64,000 bases of DNA from DATFQE01 sp963738205 (GCA_963738205.1 CAVTVQ010000006.1:1-64000), one strand, 5' to 3'; shown: positions 21,127 through 30,347, counted from the first letter of the stretch. Notes: generated by a model not told the origin, from the sequence alone. Numbers and translations are program-made.

Positions 21127-22208
21127 TCAGCTCGGGCCGTGCTCCCATGCCGTGACCTGGGTCGCGATTTCCTCGGCGACCTGCATCGTCGTCGAGGATC
21201 CGCCGAGATCGGGCGTTCGCACCTCTCCGCGCTCGAGCACCTCGTCGACCGCCCACTCCAGTTCTCGGCGGCCGCGAGCTCCCCGATGTGGCGAAGCATC
21301 ATCGCGCCGGAAAGGATCATCGCTATCGGGTTGGCCTTCCCCTGGCCGGCGATGTCGGGCGCGCTGCCGTGCACCGGTTCGAACACCGCGTACTCCCATC
21401 CGATGTTCGCGCCGGGGATCAGCCCAAGGCCGCCGACGAGTCCGGCGCACAGGTCGCTGATGATGTCGCCATAGAGGTTCGGCAGGAGCAGCACGTCGAA
21501 CTCGCCGGGTTCCTTGGCGAGGCGGCTCGTGAGGTGGTCGATCTGGATCTCCTGCCATTCGATATCGGGGAACTCGTGCGATTCCTGCTCGGCCGTCTTC
21601 AGGAAGAGCCCGTCGGAGTAGCGCATCACGTTGGCCTTGTGGCCGACGCGTGACCCTCTTGCGGCTGTTGAGCGCGCATACTCGAATGCGAATCGGACGA
21701 TGCGCTCGTGTGCCGTTCACGCTGATCGGCTTCACGGTGATGCCGGCGTCCTCGCGCAGCTCGTATCCGCCGAGCGCGCGGAGCTCTTCCCGCAGGGCCA
21801 TGGCCTCGGGCGAGCCACGCTCGAACTCGATGCCGGCGTACAGGTCCTCGGTGTTCTCCCTCACGACGACGAGGTCGACCTCGCGTGGCGGATCGGCACG
21901 CCCGGAAGCGCGCGAGCCGGTCGCACGGCGGCGAAAAGATCGAGCTCTTGGCGTAGCGCCACGTTCACACTTCGGAAGCCGTCGCCCACCGGCGTCGTGA
22001 TCGGGCCCTTCAGCCCCACGCGGGTCGAGCGGATCGCCTCGAGAGTCTCTTCGGGAATCAGCTCGCCGTAGTCCTCGAGCGCCGCAGTGCCCGCCGGACG
22101 CTCGATCCACTCGATGCCGACGTCGGCCGCGTCGAGCACGAGCCGGGTCGCGACGGCCACCTCGGGCCCGATGCCGTCGCCGGGGATCAGCGTCACGCGA
22201 TGGGCCAT
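21127..22208 (-). CDS. Isocitrate/isopropylmalate dehydrogenase family, paralogue 2 (frameshifted)
   Basis: About 360 residues: MAHRVTLIPGDGIGPEVAVA, RVGLKGPITTPVGDGFRSVN, LDLFAAVRPARALPGVP, VRENTEDLYAGIEFE, ITVKPISVNGTxRIVRFAFE, the catalytic-Lys region with NVMRYSDGLF, LLLPNLYGDIISDLCAGLVG and FEPVHGSAPDIAGQGKANPI. The ATG is at 22208 (an upstream ATG adds three residues). The two paralogues share the fold but differ in the specificity loop. One may be isocitrate and the other isopropylmalate or homoisocitrate dehydrogenase; the VNVALR/QELDLFA form here is common in NAD-isocitrate dehydrogenases, so leuB is not assured. Breaks near 21650, 21715 and 21880. Confidence 0.78.
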
Positions 22209-22240
22209 CGCGCGCAACGATACCGGGTGTCTTCAGGTGA

Positions 22241-22560
22241 TCAGGCTCGGTACATCTCCCACGCGATCTGCATGCGGTCCGCCTGGTCCTCGCTGAACTC
22301 GAACATGCAGGCGTCGGTGTAGACCATGAAGTTCGACGTCGGGTCGAGCCCCGGCGGGTGCAGGTGTCGCGGTCCACCGGGCATCCGAACGCCGGCGAGG
22401 CTTCGAAGGGAGTGTCGTTCACGAAGTCGCCGGGAGCGGTGCACCCGTTCTGGAAGGTATGGAACAGATGGATCCACAGCCCGACCTCGCGTGTCAGGGT
22501 GTCACCCTCGTCGTAGGGACCGAAGGTAGCGCCCGGCATCGTGCGATAGTCGATAACCGG
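22241..22560 (-). pseudogene. C-terminal fragment of an M43 (pappalysin-like) metallopeptidase with lost zinc ligands
   Basis: About 105 residues matching the end of cytophagalysin/pappalysin peptidases: DYRTMPGATFGPYDEGDTLT, REVGLWIHLFHTFQNGC, GDFVNDTPFEASPAFGCP, then after a break PPGLDPTSNFMVYTDACMF and EFSEDQADRMQIAWEMYR. Active members have HExxHxxGLxH; here the same place reads REVGLWIHLFH, so two of three zinc histidines and the GL are replaced. The Met-turn region (NFM) remains. There is no signal peptide, propeptide or catalytic N-terminal half: upstream on this strand is the C-terminus of the propeller gene (stop 22563). I read this as a decayed remnant rather than a working enzyme. 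Confidence 0.6.
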
Positions 22561-22562
22561 TC

Positions 22563-23968
22563 CTACGCTGGGAAGCGGGCGATGCGCTGTTGGTAGGCGT
22601 TCGCGCCCGCGGGCGCCGGCCTTCCTTGGGAGTCGAGCACACACGAGCCGTCGGCCTGACGCTGCCAGTTGCCGGCGACCCTGACGAACTCACCGCCGAC
22701 CCATTGGGCCGAGTCGGACGCCTGCATCGCGGTCCATGCCCCTGCGTAATGAGGATTCGGCGCAGGTGTCCAGTCCTGGAACAGCTCGCCCTGGCGGGAT
22801 CGAGTGCGGCGAGCCGGGGCTGGCAGTAGTCGCCGTCGCCGTCGTCGATCCGCGTCCAATGGCCCCCGATGATGAGCTGGTCGGCAGCGCCCACCGAGTC
22901 GAACCAGCCCACCGTCTGCGCCGACCCGCTGGTGTCGGTGACCCAGTCGCGGTCTCCCGTCGCGCTGTCGACCGCCATCACGAAGTCCGATCCCCCGGCC
23001 GCGAGGTACGTCCTCACGCCCGTCGCGAGGATCTCCCACCCGAACGCCTGGCTCTCCTCAGGCGTGCCCCAGCCTTCCAATAGACCGTTGGGCTCTGCGA
23101 CCGAGCGTCCGGGCACCCACGACTCGTCATAGGCGCCGTCGGCGAGCAGATGCACGAACGCCTTCGACGGGGTCTGGTGGTCGTTCATCCAGTCGCACTT
23201 GCATGCCAGGAAGAGTCCACCCTGCGGAGCCGTGGCGATGTCGACGACCTGCGGGACCCGGGTGTGCGTGCCCACCGGGTTGGTGCCAGGCGTCGCAACG
23301 ACCGCTTCCTGGGTCGCCGGTGTCACACGCCAGAGCTTCTTGCCGCCGGCATACACGACCCCGCCCGCGCGATCGACCGAGAACAGCGGAGGTGTGAGTA
23401 GGCCTGGATAGTCTACCGGTCTCGCCGTCGAAGGCGATCAAGTTCACGGCGCCCCGGGCGCCGAACCTTCCCGCCGCGTAGACGGTGGAACCGTTGACAT
23501 GAAGGTCGTAGACGATCGAGCCAGTACCCGGCAGCTCTAGGGAGACGTCGATCGGTGTTCCGTCGAGCTCGAACGCCGCGATGTTCGTCTCGATTCCAGG
23601 GGTGCCCGAGTAGGGCGGCTTCGAGAGCTCGAATTCCCGACCACTTGCGAGAACTGGCCGGCGACCCAGACGGTCGTTCCGGACTGCACCGTCGCGCGCA
23701 CCTTGCCGTTCACGCCGTAGGCGAGGGTCGGTGCCTCGGAAGGCGACGCGAGTGCAGGGATCACTCCCAGTGCGGATACGGCGAGCACTGTGGCCGCCGT
23801 GAGCAACCGCGGCAAGCGTCCCCGTGAGCGAGGTCGCGACTGCGTCCAGTTGGATGAGCGGGCATGGCGCAGCGCTGTGACGGGGTTTACTCGGGGTTCC
23901 TCTCGGGCCGGAGGGGGACTGTCTCGTCGGGCAACCCCAAGCATCGCGGCGCCGTCGGCGACCGTCAA
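22563..23968 (-). CDS. Secreted beta-propeller protein (frameshifted)
   Basis: About 465 residues. Signal peptide LPRLLTAATVLAVSALGVIP-ALA with a cleavage site before SPSEAPT. The body has repeated blades of the 'delta-60'/PQQ-like kind: VNGKVRATVQSGTTVWVAGQF, YDLHVNGSTVYAAGRFGARG, KLWRVTPATQEAVVATPGTN, VDIATAPQGGLFLACKCDW, AVDSATGDRDWVTDTSGSAQ, LIIGGHWTRIDDGDGD and QWVGGEFVRVAGNWQR, ending QQRIARFPA. The start is uncertain: ATG 23968 or 23944, both upstream of the signal peptide. Such proteins are typically surface or extracellular with unknown ligands. Frame breaks occur near 22800, 23400 and 23640. Confidence 0.6.
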
Positions 23969-24021
23969 AGACCTAGGTCGTTCAGCCTATCCGCGGCGCG
24001 CGCTGCTAATTCGGGAAATCG

Positions 24022-24075
24022 ATACTGACGCTTGCGGGAGTGATACTGAAGGCTGCAGGAAAGTGATACTTGACC
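24022..24075. repeat. Three imperfect direct repeats beginning GATACT, possible IS21-like terminus
   Basis: Units start near 24022, 24042 and 24065 (GATACTGACGCTTGCGGGAG, GATACTGAAGGCTGCAGGAA, GATACTTGACC). Several tandemly spaced copies of a roughly 20-base motif are typical of the ends of IS21-family elements. No transposase gene is present nearby, so at most one end survives. The family assignment is inference. Confidence 0.3.
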
Positions 24076-24080
24076 ACCGA

Positions 24081-24118
24081 TCAGAAGCGGTCGAACAAGA
24101 TGGAGCGCTCACTTCCTG
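24081..24118 (-). repeat. Second copy of the 3' end of sdhB (att-like direct repeat)
   Basis: These 38 bases match the last 39 bases of sdhB (27832-27870) in the same orientation, with two substitutions and one missing base, and include the sdhB stop codon. Similarity stops at the stop codon on one side and after about 39 bases on the other. This is the pattern left when an element integrates into the 3' end of a gene and restores it. Confidence 0.6.
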
Positions 24119-24211
24119 AGTCAGTGAGACGATCCCGTGACCAGCGCGTTTGTGAGAACGGCCTGGTCAGCCTCGGTGTCAGGTACCTTGCATGACGGGC
24201 GGTGACGCTAG

Positions 24212-24245
24212 GTGTATGCCCCTACCGTGTGTATGCCCCTACCGT
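24212..24245. repeat. Tandem 17-base repeat
   Basis: GTGTATGCCCCTACCGT occurs twice back to back (24212-24228 and 24229-24245) in the leader of the secreted-protein gene. It could be an operator or simply slippage; nothing else supports a function. Confidence 0.6.
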
Positions 24246-24353
24246 TGTCACCCGCGTTGTCACGAAGGGTCCATGTCGCGCTTTCCGCGGAGTGACCTTC
24301 GGGTGTACGGTCGCATTCAACGCCCGCATGCGCCGGCAGGAGGGGGAAGGACC

Positions 24354-24818
24354 ATGCGAAGGATCCTCACGGCCATGGCGGTCGTTGCGGTTGTCTTGCT
24401 CGTTGCCGGGGTCGTCGCAGCGGGGGCGGGCAGCCAGGGAGAAGAGCCCCACCAGTTCACGGTCGTCGAGAGGCCGAGAACCGACACGGTCATCGACATC
24501 GGCGCCGCGGACGACTCGACTGGGGACCTGCTGACCTTTAGCAACAAGCTCTACGACGCGTCGAACACTGACGCCGTGGGCAGGGACCAGGGAAGCTGCA
24601 TCCGGATCGACCCAGAGAAGGGCACGTGGCAGTGCTCCTTTACGAACTTCCTCGAGGGCGGGTCAATCACGGTCGAAGGCGCGTTCTTCGACACGCGTGA
24701 CAGCGTGTTCGCGGTCACGGGCGGCACCGGAGTCTTCCGCAACGTGCGTGGTGTGATGCGGCTGCACACCCGGAACGATGGGAACTTCGACTTCGTTTTC
24801 AAGCTGAATCAACCGTAA
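24354..24818 (+). CDS. Secreted allene-oxide-cyclase/dirigent-like protein, copy 3 (intact)
   Basis: An intact 154-residue exported protein. The signal peptide MRRILTAMAVVAVVLLVAGV-VAAGA is followed by a mature domain with QFTVVERPRTDTVIDIG, GDLLTFSNKLYDASNTDAVG, QGSCIRIDPEKGTWQCSFTN, GGSITVEGAFFDT and VFAVTGGTGVFRNVRGVMRL, ending FVFKLNQP. This order (ligand-entry strands, a Cys pair, TGGTGxFxNVRG, closing strand) is the full allene oxide cyclase-like barrel and is the reference for the two damaged relatives at 4541 and 13507. A strong ribosome site (AGGAGGGGGAAGG) lies just before the ATG. It stands alone inside the block flanked by sdhB repeats and is followed by a strong terminator. The substrate is unknown. 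Confidence 0.75.
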   Translation: MRRILTAMAVVAVVLLVAGVVAAGAGSQGEEPHQFTVVERPRTDTVIDIGAADDSTGDLLTFSNKLYDASNTDAVGRDQGSCIRIDPEKGTWQCSFTNFLEGGSITVEGAFFDTRDSVFAVTGGTGVFRNVRGVMRLHTRNDGNFDFVFKLNQP

Positions 24819-24840
24819 GCCGGGTAGCTCGAACGATCCT

Positions 24841-24874
24841 TGGAGTCGCTCAGGGCTGATCCTGAGCGACTCCA
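24841..24874 (+). terminator. Strong hairpin terminator
   Basis: Perfect 14-base inverted repeat (TGGAGTCGCTCAGG at 24841-24854, CCTGAGCGACTCCA at 24861-24874) with loop GCTGAT, 22 bases after the stop of the secreted-protein gene. Confidence 0.75.
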
Positions 24875-25476
24875 GCGACCGCTTCTGATGTCATCATGCC
24901 GAGGTCGACGGTTTCATCCCCTCAAGGCGTCGCGCAGCGGTGAAGTGAATGGCGCGGGGAAATCCTGGCGGCTCCACCCTTGTGGAAAGGATGGAGCCAC
25001 CTCCTGTGTGAGCACCCGGAATCAGTCGAACGCCAAGGACGCACCCAGGCTTCACCACTCCACCGCTCGCCATCTGCGCCCACCCAGAGCCGTCTGCCCC
25101 TTAATCATCGTCCGGAGGCGGAAGTCGTCCCGATGGACGCTGTAGGCATCACTGCTTGGTCAAGGCGAGGAGACGCGGCATGTCGCAATGCCTGCCGATC
25201 CATGCCCCGTCGATGTGCGACGGCGGCACTAGCTGGGCATCTGAGGCATCTGAGCCGGGCGACGGAAGGTTAGATCCCGGTGATGTCCTTCTTGTACTGG
25301 TCCTTTCCGAGGACGCCGATGCCCCGAAGCCGACCATCCCGCCGGGGATCACGAGCCGCACCGACGACACGTACTCGGATGAGTCGAGCCTCCATCCGAC
25401 CGACTCGACCATCTGCAGATCCCTGCGATGTCATCGCCGGGCGTCCCGTCGGCACACTCGACACGCGCCGTCGTTG
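24875..25476. other. Stretch with no supported gene
   Basis: Frames on both strands lack recognisable motifs. A second weak hairpin (about 24970-24998, GGCTCCACCCTT...AAGGATGGAGCC) is visible. A minus-strand frame ending GVLGKDQYKKDITGI (stop 25270) has protein-like composition but no start or family, so I leave it unannotated. Confidence 0.4.
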
Positions 25477-25812
25477 GCCTACTTCACGATCCTGGATGGG
25501 ATGTTCATCCCCGGCTTCTACTTCGAGGCCGTGCGTGACACACTCGCCTCACGCGGCGCAAGGGTCAGCTACGCGATCCTGCTTCCATCTCTCCCTAACG
25601 TCACCGACAGGGCGACACGCCGTGTCCGTCAAGGTGCAGCCAGCCCGCTCCGAGACGAGACAGTGGCCGAGCCCCACTGGCAGTTCTTCGAGGAGAGCGG
25701 TGCCCTTCAACGCCACGTGATATCGACAACGAGAGCCAATCTCCGGAGCAGACGGCCGACGGACGTTATGGCCCGTCTTGAGAAGGGCCAGCTCGACACT
25801 CGCATTTCCTAG
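25477..25812 (+). pseudogene. C-terminal fragment of a P-loop nucleotide kinase (AAA_33-like)
   Basis: The frame from about 25477 reads LAYFTILDGMFIPGFYFEAV, RDTLASRGARVSYAILLPSL, then PLRDETVAEPHWQFFEESGA and LQRHVISTTRAN. This matches the second half of small gluconate/shikimate-kinase-like ATPases (DG.vgPwfl...Y.vL.Ps, W..F..LG.LE.HVIdT). The Walker A half (G-x4-GK-S/T) that should lie about 60 residues upstream is not present in any frame. It is probably a remnant; alternatively the missing half was lost to sequence errors, but nothing similar is visible upstream. Confidence 0.45.
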
Positions 25813-25883
25813 TCGCCTCAGTCCTCGTCGTCGGTAGCCAGACTTCGAAGGTCTACGCATGGTCTGCTCCCAGTGCGTCCCTC

Positions 25884-26069
25884 ATGAGGACCAGGGTTAC
25901 GAGAAAGTGCCTCGTGTGTGGGAACAACCTCACGCCGCCTCGCACACCTGCCACCTCATCCTGCGCATGGTGTTTGCTTGCCGCTCGAGGCGGTCGCGAC
26001 CGTTGCGACTTCTGCGGTCGGCCAACGTTTATCACGGCCTCTGGAGAGCCGTGGTTGGAGAACGTGTAG
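25884..26069 (+). CDS. Small zinc-ribbon protein (61 aa)
   Basis: Uninterrupted 61-residue frame with three cysteine pairs: CLVCGNNL (residues 9-16), CAWC (about 27-30) and CDFCGRP (about 41-47), ending FITASGEPWLENV. The spacing of two or three CxxC knuckles suggests zinc binding. No ribosome site is obvious before the ATG, and an alternative start at 25890 exists. It lies directly before the diguanylate cyclase gene in the same direction. Family unknown. Confidence 0.35.
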   Translation: MRTRVTRKCLVCGNNLTPPRTPATSSCAWCLLAARGGRDRCDFCGRPTFITASGEPWLENV

Positions 26070-26146
26070 TCGGGGCTCTTGCACTGGTTTTTGTCACGGA
26101 AGCATCGCGCTGGGAGGTGTTGTTGCCGCGCGACCCGTGATCCCAG

Positions 26147-27509
26147 TTGGCGGGAGACTCGGGAGAGCTACGGTCAGGTCAAGCCGGTCGCTTGCGTGCC
26201 GACATCTTGTGGGTGCAGGCAAAGGGAATTTCGGTCAAGAGCAAGGCGCTCATCGTGATGTCGGTTCCCCTACTCATGTTGGGAGCCACCACGGCCTTGA
26301 CCTACCGCGCACTGAAGCAGTCAGAAGACACGGAAGCCCGCGTGGGACACGCCTACTACGTGAAGGAGCGAATCCAGAGAGTGCGCGATGACCTCGTGGA
26401 CGTCGAGACAGGCGTCCGTGGGTATCTCCTGACGAGTGAGTCCGATTTCCTAGATCCATACTGGCGAGGGTCGAATGCCCTCCCGCTGGATCTCCAACTC
26501 TTGCAACTCGGGGTCGAGGGTGAGTCGGGCGTCCGACCTCGACATGCTCAGGCTTCGCGTGCTCGCCAAGCACCGGGTCGACATCTTGGAGCGGCTACTC
26601 TCGGGAATCGAAGATCACTCAACTGAGGCCCCCAAAATGGTCAGGCTTCTCCGCCGGGGAAAGCTCGTGATGGATGATGTCAGGGCGCTCCTCGGGAAGA
26701 TGGCGACGCAGCAGCAGGCGGGGATCGTGGCGGCGCGGGGTGACCTCGAGCGAGCCCGACGCGGCGCACTCCTGGTGGCGGTTGGGGGTGCGCCTTCAGG
26801 TATGGCTCTCGCACTGCTTGTTGTGCTTCTTTTCAATGGGCGTCTAGTGCGGAGACTCGAGCGTGTGCACACAAATGTCCGGCGGCTCGAGCTAGGCGAA
26901 GGCATGGCTCTAGACGACGATTCGAATGACGAGATCGGACGCCTCGGCCGAGCCCTGGTCAAGAGTGGAACGCTCGCGATCACGTTGCGGGAAGAGTTGG
27001 AACACCTCGCGACCGTCGATTCGCTTACTGGACTGGCGAATCGCCGTGGGCTGATGCCCGTGCTCGAGCACCAGCTTGAACTCGCTCGGAGGCAACACGA
27101 GGCGGTGTCGATCCTGTTCCTCGACATCGATGGGTTGAAGGGGGTGAACGATAGGCTTGGCCACCGTCAGGGCGACGAGATGCTCGCGGAGGCGGCGGCG
27201 CTGCTTCGCGACACCTTCCGTTCCTCCGATGTTCCCGCTCGCATCGGAGGTGATGAGTTCTGCGTGATGCTGACCGCAGAATCAGCTGCCCAAACTGACA
27301 TAGCGTCCTTGCGACTTCAAGCTGCGCTTGACTTCGCCAATCGCTTGCCTGGACGGCTCTACCCTGTATCAATGTCGATGGGGATCGCGACCTTCGATCC
27401 CGAACGACCTGTCTCGGCTAGCGATCTCATTGCCGAGGCAGATCGTCGAATGTATGAACACAAGCGGTCGAAGCGGCAAGATGGATCCGAACTCTTCGGC
27501 GTCAGATGA
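26147..27509 (+). CDS. Membrane diguanylate cyclase: CHASE3-like sensor, HAMP, GGDEF (one frame break)
   Basis: About 453 residues. The first membrane helix, SKALIVMSVPLLMLGATTAL, is followed by a CHASE3-like periplasmic domain (VGHAYYVKERIQRVRDDLVD, ETGVRGYLLTSESDFLDPYW), a second helix (MALALLVVLLFNGRLV) and HAMP (NDEIGRLGRALV). The GGDEF domain has TVDSLTGLANRRGL, LFLDIDGLKGVNDRLGHRQG, RIGGDEFCVML and SMGIATFDPER. The GGDEF motif is intact, so synthesis of cyclic-di-GMP is expected; no EAL domain is present. No I-site RxxD is obvious before GGDEF. The start is uncertain: TTG 26147, or GTG 26213 in the same frame. One break near 26530. It lies inside the block flanked by sdhB 3' repeats. 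Confidence 0.8.
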
Positions 27510-27585
27510 AGTGTGGATCGGCCTGACTCGTGGACATCGACTAGAGGTACGAGTCCACCGCCTGCTTCGGAAGCGTGGCCCTGGT

Positions 27586-27830
27586 TCAGTTGCGGTCCGA
27601 CCAACTAGCGACGTCCACCTCGTTGCCCTCGGCGTCGGCCAGCGTCCACCACATGGGGGCGTCTGATCGCTGACCAGGTGCCCCCCTCGCCGATGGCCAC
27701 TGCGACTCGTGCCTCCGCCTGATCGTGTGGCACATACACATCGATGTGAATTCGGTTCCGATGCGGAGGCGCGGCGCGTCCATCTGCTGGAGCATGAACG
27801 GCGGCCCCTGGAAGTAGGGGGAGACGGTGT
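27586..27830 (-). pseudogene. Truncated VOC (glyoxalase-like) protein, C-terminal half
   Basis: Read across one frame break: SPYFQGPPFMLQQMDAPR, IHIDVYVPHDQAEARVAAAI, then PMWWTLADAEGNEVDVASW and stop. This is the second beta-alpha-beta-beta-beta half of a Glyoxalase_6-type VOC protein. The first half should lie upstream on this strand, but that position is the stop codon of sdhB (27832). The gene is therefore cut exactly where the sdhB-repeat block ends, which supports an insertion or deletion boundary there. Confidence 0.5.
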
Positions 27831-27831
27831 T

Positions 27832-28603
27832 TCAGAAGCGGTCGAACAGGATCGAGCGCTTCACTTCCTGGATCGCCTTCGTCACCTGGATGCCGCGCGG
27901 GCAGGCTTCCGTGCAGTTGAAGGTCGTGCGGCAGCGGAAGACGCCGGTCTTCTCGCTCAGGATCTTCAGGCGCTCGCGGCCCGGCCTCGTCGCGCGAGTC
28001 GAAGATGAACCGGTGGGCGTTCACGATCGCGGCGGGGCCGATGTAGCCCTCGTCGCCCCAGAAGATCGGGCACGAGGTGGTGCACGCCGCGCACAGGATG
28101 CACTTCGTCGTGTCGTCGAAGCGGGCGCGTTCCTCGGCCGACTGCAGGCGCTCCCTGCTCCGGCTCGCCCGAGTCGTTGATCAGGAACGGCAGCACGCTC
28201 TTGTAGCCCGTCGAGGAAGGGGTCCATGTCGACGATCAGGTCCTTCAGCACCGGCAGCCCGCGGATCGGCTCGATCGTGACCTTCGGGCCCACGTCGTCG
28301 ACGAGCACCTTGCATGCGAGGGCGTTGCGGCCGTTGATCAGCATCGCGTCGGAGCCGCAGATGCCGTGGGCGCACGACCGGCGGAAGCTCAGCGTGCCGT
28401 CGTGGTACCACTTCACCTGGTGCAGCACCTCGACGAGGCGGTCGAGCGGATCGGCCTGCACCGTGAACTCGTCCCACCAGGAATCCTGCGAGACCTCGGG
28501 GTTGAACCGGCGGATCTGCAGCGGTGAGCGTGACCTGTGCCGGTGCGGCGCCGCCGGCCCGCCGGCGGTCGGAGTCCTGCAGCACGTCGGCCGGCGTCGC
28601 CAT
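27832..28603 (-). CDS. sdhB: Succinate dehydrogenase iron-sulfur subunit (frameshifted)
   Basis: Electron-transfer subunit of complex II, about 257 residues. The [2Fe-2S] domain shows SFRRSCAHGICGSDAMLING; the C-terminal ferredoxin domain shows CILCAACTTSCPIFWGDEGY, then CRTTFNCTEACPRGIQV, holding the [4Fe-4S] and [3Fe-4S] cluster cysteines. It ends QEVKRSILFDRF. The ATG at 28603 overlaps the sdhA stop (TGATG), so translation is coupled. Frame breaks occur near 27985, 28155, 28207 and 28525. Its last 39 bases recur at 24081-24118. Confidence 0.85.
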
Positions 28604-30347
28604 CAGTACTTCCTCTCCATGGGCACGTAGGGACCCATCTTCACGGGCTTGAAGTCGAGGCGGATCGAGCCGTCGTCGTTGCGGTAGGCGAGCGTGTGCT
28701 TCAGCCAGTTCGCGTCGTCGCGCAGCGGGTGGTCGTCGCGGTAGTGGCCGCCGCGGCTCTCGGTGCGGGCGCGGGCGCTGACCACGAGGGCCTGCGGCGC
28801 AGTCGAGCAGGTAGCCGAGCTCGACGGTCTCCATCAGGTCGGTGTTGTACAGCGCGCCCTTGTCGGTGATCGCGACCCGCGCGTAGCGCTCCTGCAGCCC
28901 GCCGATGATCTCCTCCATCTTCGACAGGCTCTCCTCGCTGCGCACGACGAACGCGAGGTCGAACATGCTCGTCTGCAGCTCCTTGCGGATGTCGGCGGCG
29001 TTGTCGCCCTCGGTGCGCCCGAGCACGCGTTCAGCAGTCGAGAGGGTCCGCTCGGTCGGGCGCTCGCGGCAGGTCGGCGGAGCGACGGCTTCCTTCGCAT
29101 GGCGGGCGGCGTCGGCGCCGGCGCGGCGACCGAACACCACCAGGTCGAGCAGCGAGTTCGTGCCGAGGCGGTTCGCGCCGTGCACGCTCACGCACGCGCA
29201 CTCGCCGGCCGCGTACAGGCCCGGGATCGGCGTCTCGTCGGGGCCCGTCGACGACCCGGCCGTCGACGTCGGTCGGGATGCCGCCCATCGCGTAGTGCGC
29301 GGTCGGCTGGATCGGCACCGGCTCCTTCGTCGGCTCGACCTTGAGGTAGACGCGCGCGAACTCGGTGATGTCGGGCAGCTTCTCCTCGATCACCTTCGGG
29401 TCGAGGTGGGTGATGTCGAGGTAGGCCCAGTCGCCGTTCGGGCCGCCGCCGCGGCCCTCCTTGATCTCCTGGTAGATCGCGCGGCTCACCATGTCGCGCG
29501 GCGCGAGATCCTTGATCGTCGGCGCGTAGCGCTCCATGAAGCGCTCGCCGTCCTTGTTGAGCACGATGCCGCCCTCGCCGCGCGCGGCCTCGCTGAGCAG
29601 CACGCCGAGCTTCGCGAGGCCCGTCGGGTGGAACTGGAACATCTCCATGTCCTCGAGCGGGACGCCGCGGCGCCACACGACCGCCGGGCCGTCGCCGGTG
29701 AGCGCGTGCGCGTTCGAGGTCACGCTGAACATGCGGCCGTAGCCGCCGGTCGCGAACACGATCGACTTCGCGCGGAAGACGTGGAGCTCGCCGGTCGCGA
29801 GCTCGTAGGCGACCACGCCCGCCGCGGCGCCGTCGGCGTCGCGCAGCAGGTCGAGGCAGTAGAACTCGTTGAAGAAGCGCACGTCGCGCTTCACGCACTG
29901 CTGGTAGAGCGTCTGCAGGATCATGTGGCCGGTGCGGTCGGCCGCGTAGCAGGCGCGGCGCACCGGGCGCTCGCCGTGTTCGGCGGTGTGCCCGCCGAAC
30001 CGGCGCTGGTCGATGCGCCCGTCGGGTGTGCGGTTGAACGGCAGGCCCCAGCGCTCGAGCTGGTAGATCGCGTCGATCGCTTCCTCGGTCATCAGCTGGG
30101 CGGCCGGCTGGTCGACGAGGTAGTCGCCGCCCTTCACGGTGTCGAAGGCGTGCCACTCGGGGTGGTCCTCCTCGGTGTTGCCGAGGGCCGCGCAGACCCC
30201 GCCCTGGGCCGCGCCCGTGTGCGACCGGGTGGGGTAGAGCTTGGAGATCACCGCGGTGCGCACCTGGTCGCTGAGCTCGATCGCGGCGCGCATGCCGGCG
30301 CCGCCGGCGCCGATCACGAGCGCGTCGTAGGTGTGGGTCGTGGCCAT
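28603..30347 (-). CDS. sdhA: Succinate dehydrogenase flavoprotein subunit (frameshifted)
   Basis: Catalytic subunit that oxidises succinate to fumarate with covalent FAD, about 580 residues. MATTHTYDALVIGAGGAGMR is the FAD fold; KLYPTRSHTGAAQGGVCAAL contains the His that binds FAD; further blocks are RAYYAADRTGHM-like, FHPTGLAKLGVL, YLDITHLDPKV, PTAHYAMGGIPTDVDGRVV (active-site region) and GANRLGTNSLLDLVVFGRRA. It ends PMERKY. The start is 30347; an ATG at 30372 lies in a tandem copy of the start region and is out of frame. Breaks near 28800, 29030 and 29245. Confidence 0.9.

Larger units (their letters stand above)
23969..24353. other. Gene-free stretch with IS-like and duplicated sequences
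   Basis: No gene supported here. It holds three imperfect direct repeats that look like a transposon end, a 38-base copy of the 3' end of sdhB, and a 17-base tandem repeat, each listed separately. The last part carries the ribosome site of the gene at 24354. Confidence 0.5.

Noticed and set aside
24022..24245. CRISPR array
   Set aside because: Repeats are few, imperfect and unevenly spaced, with no cas genes.
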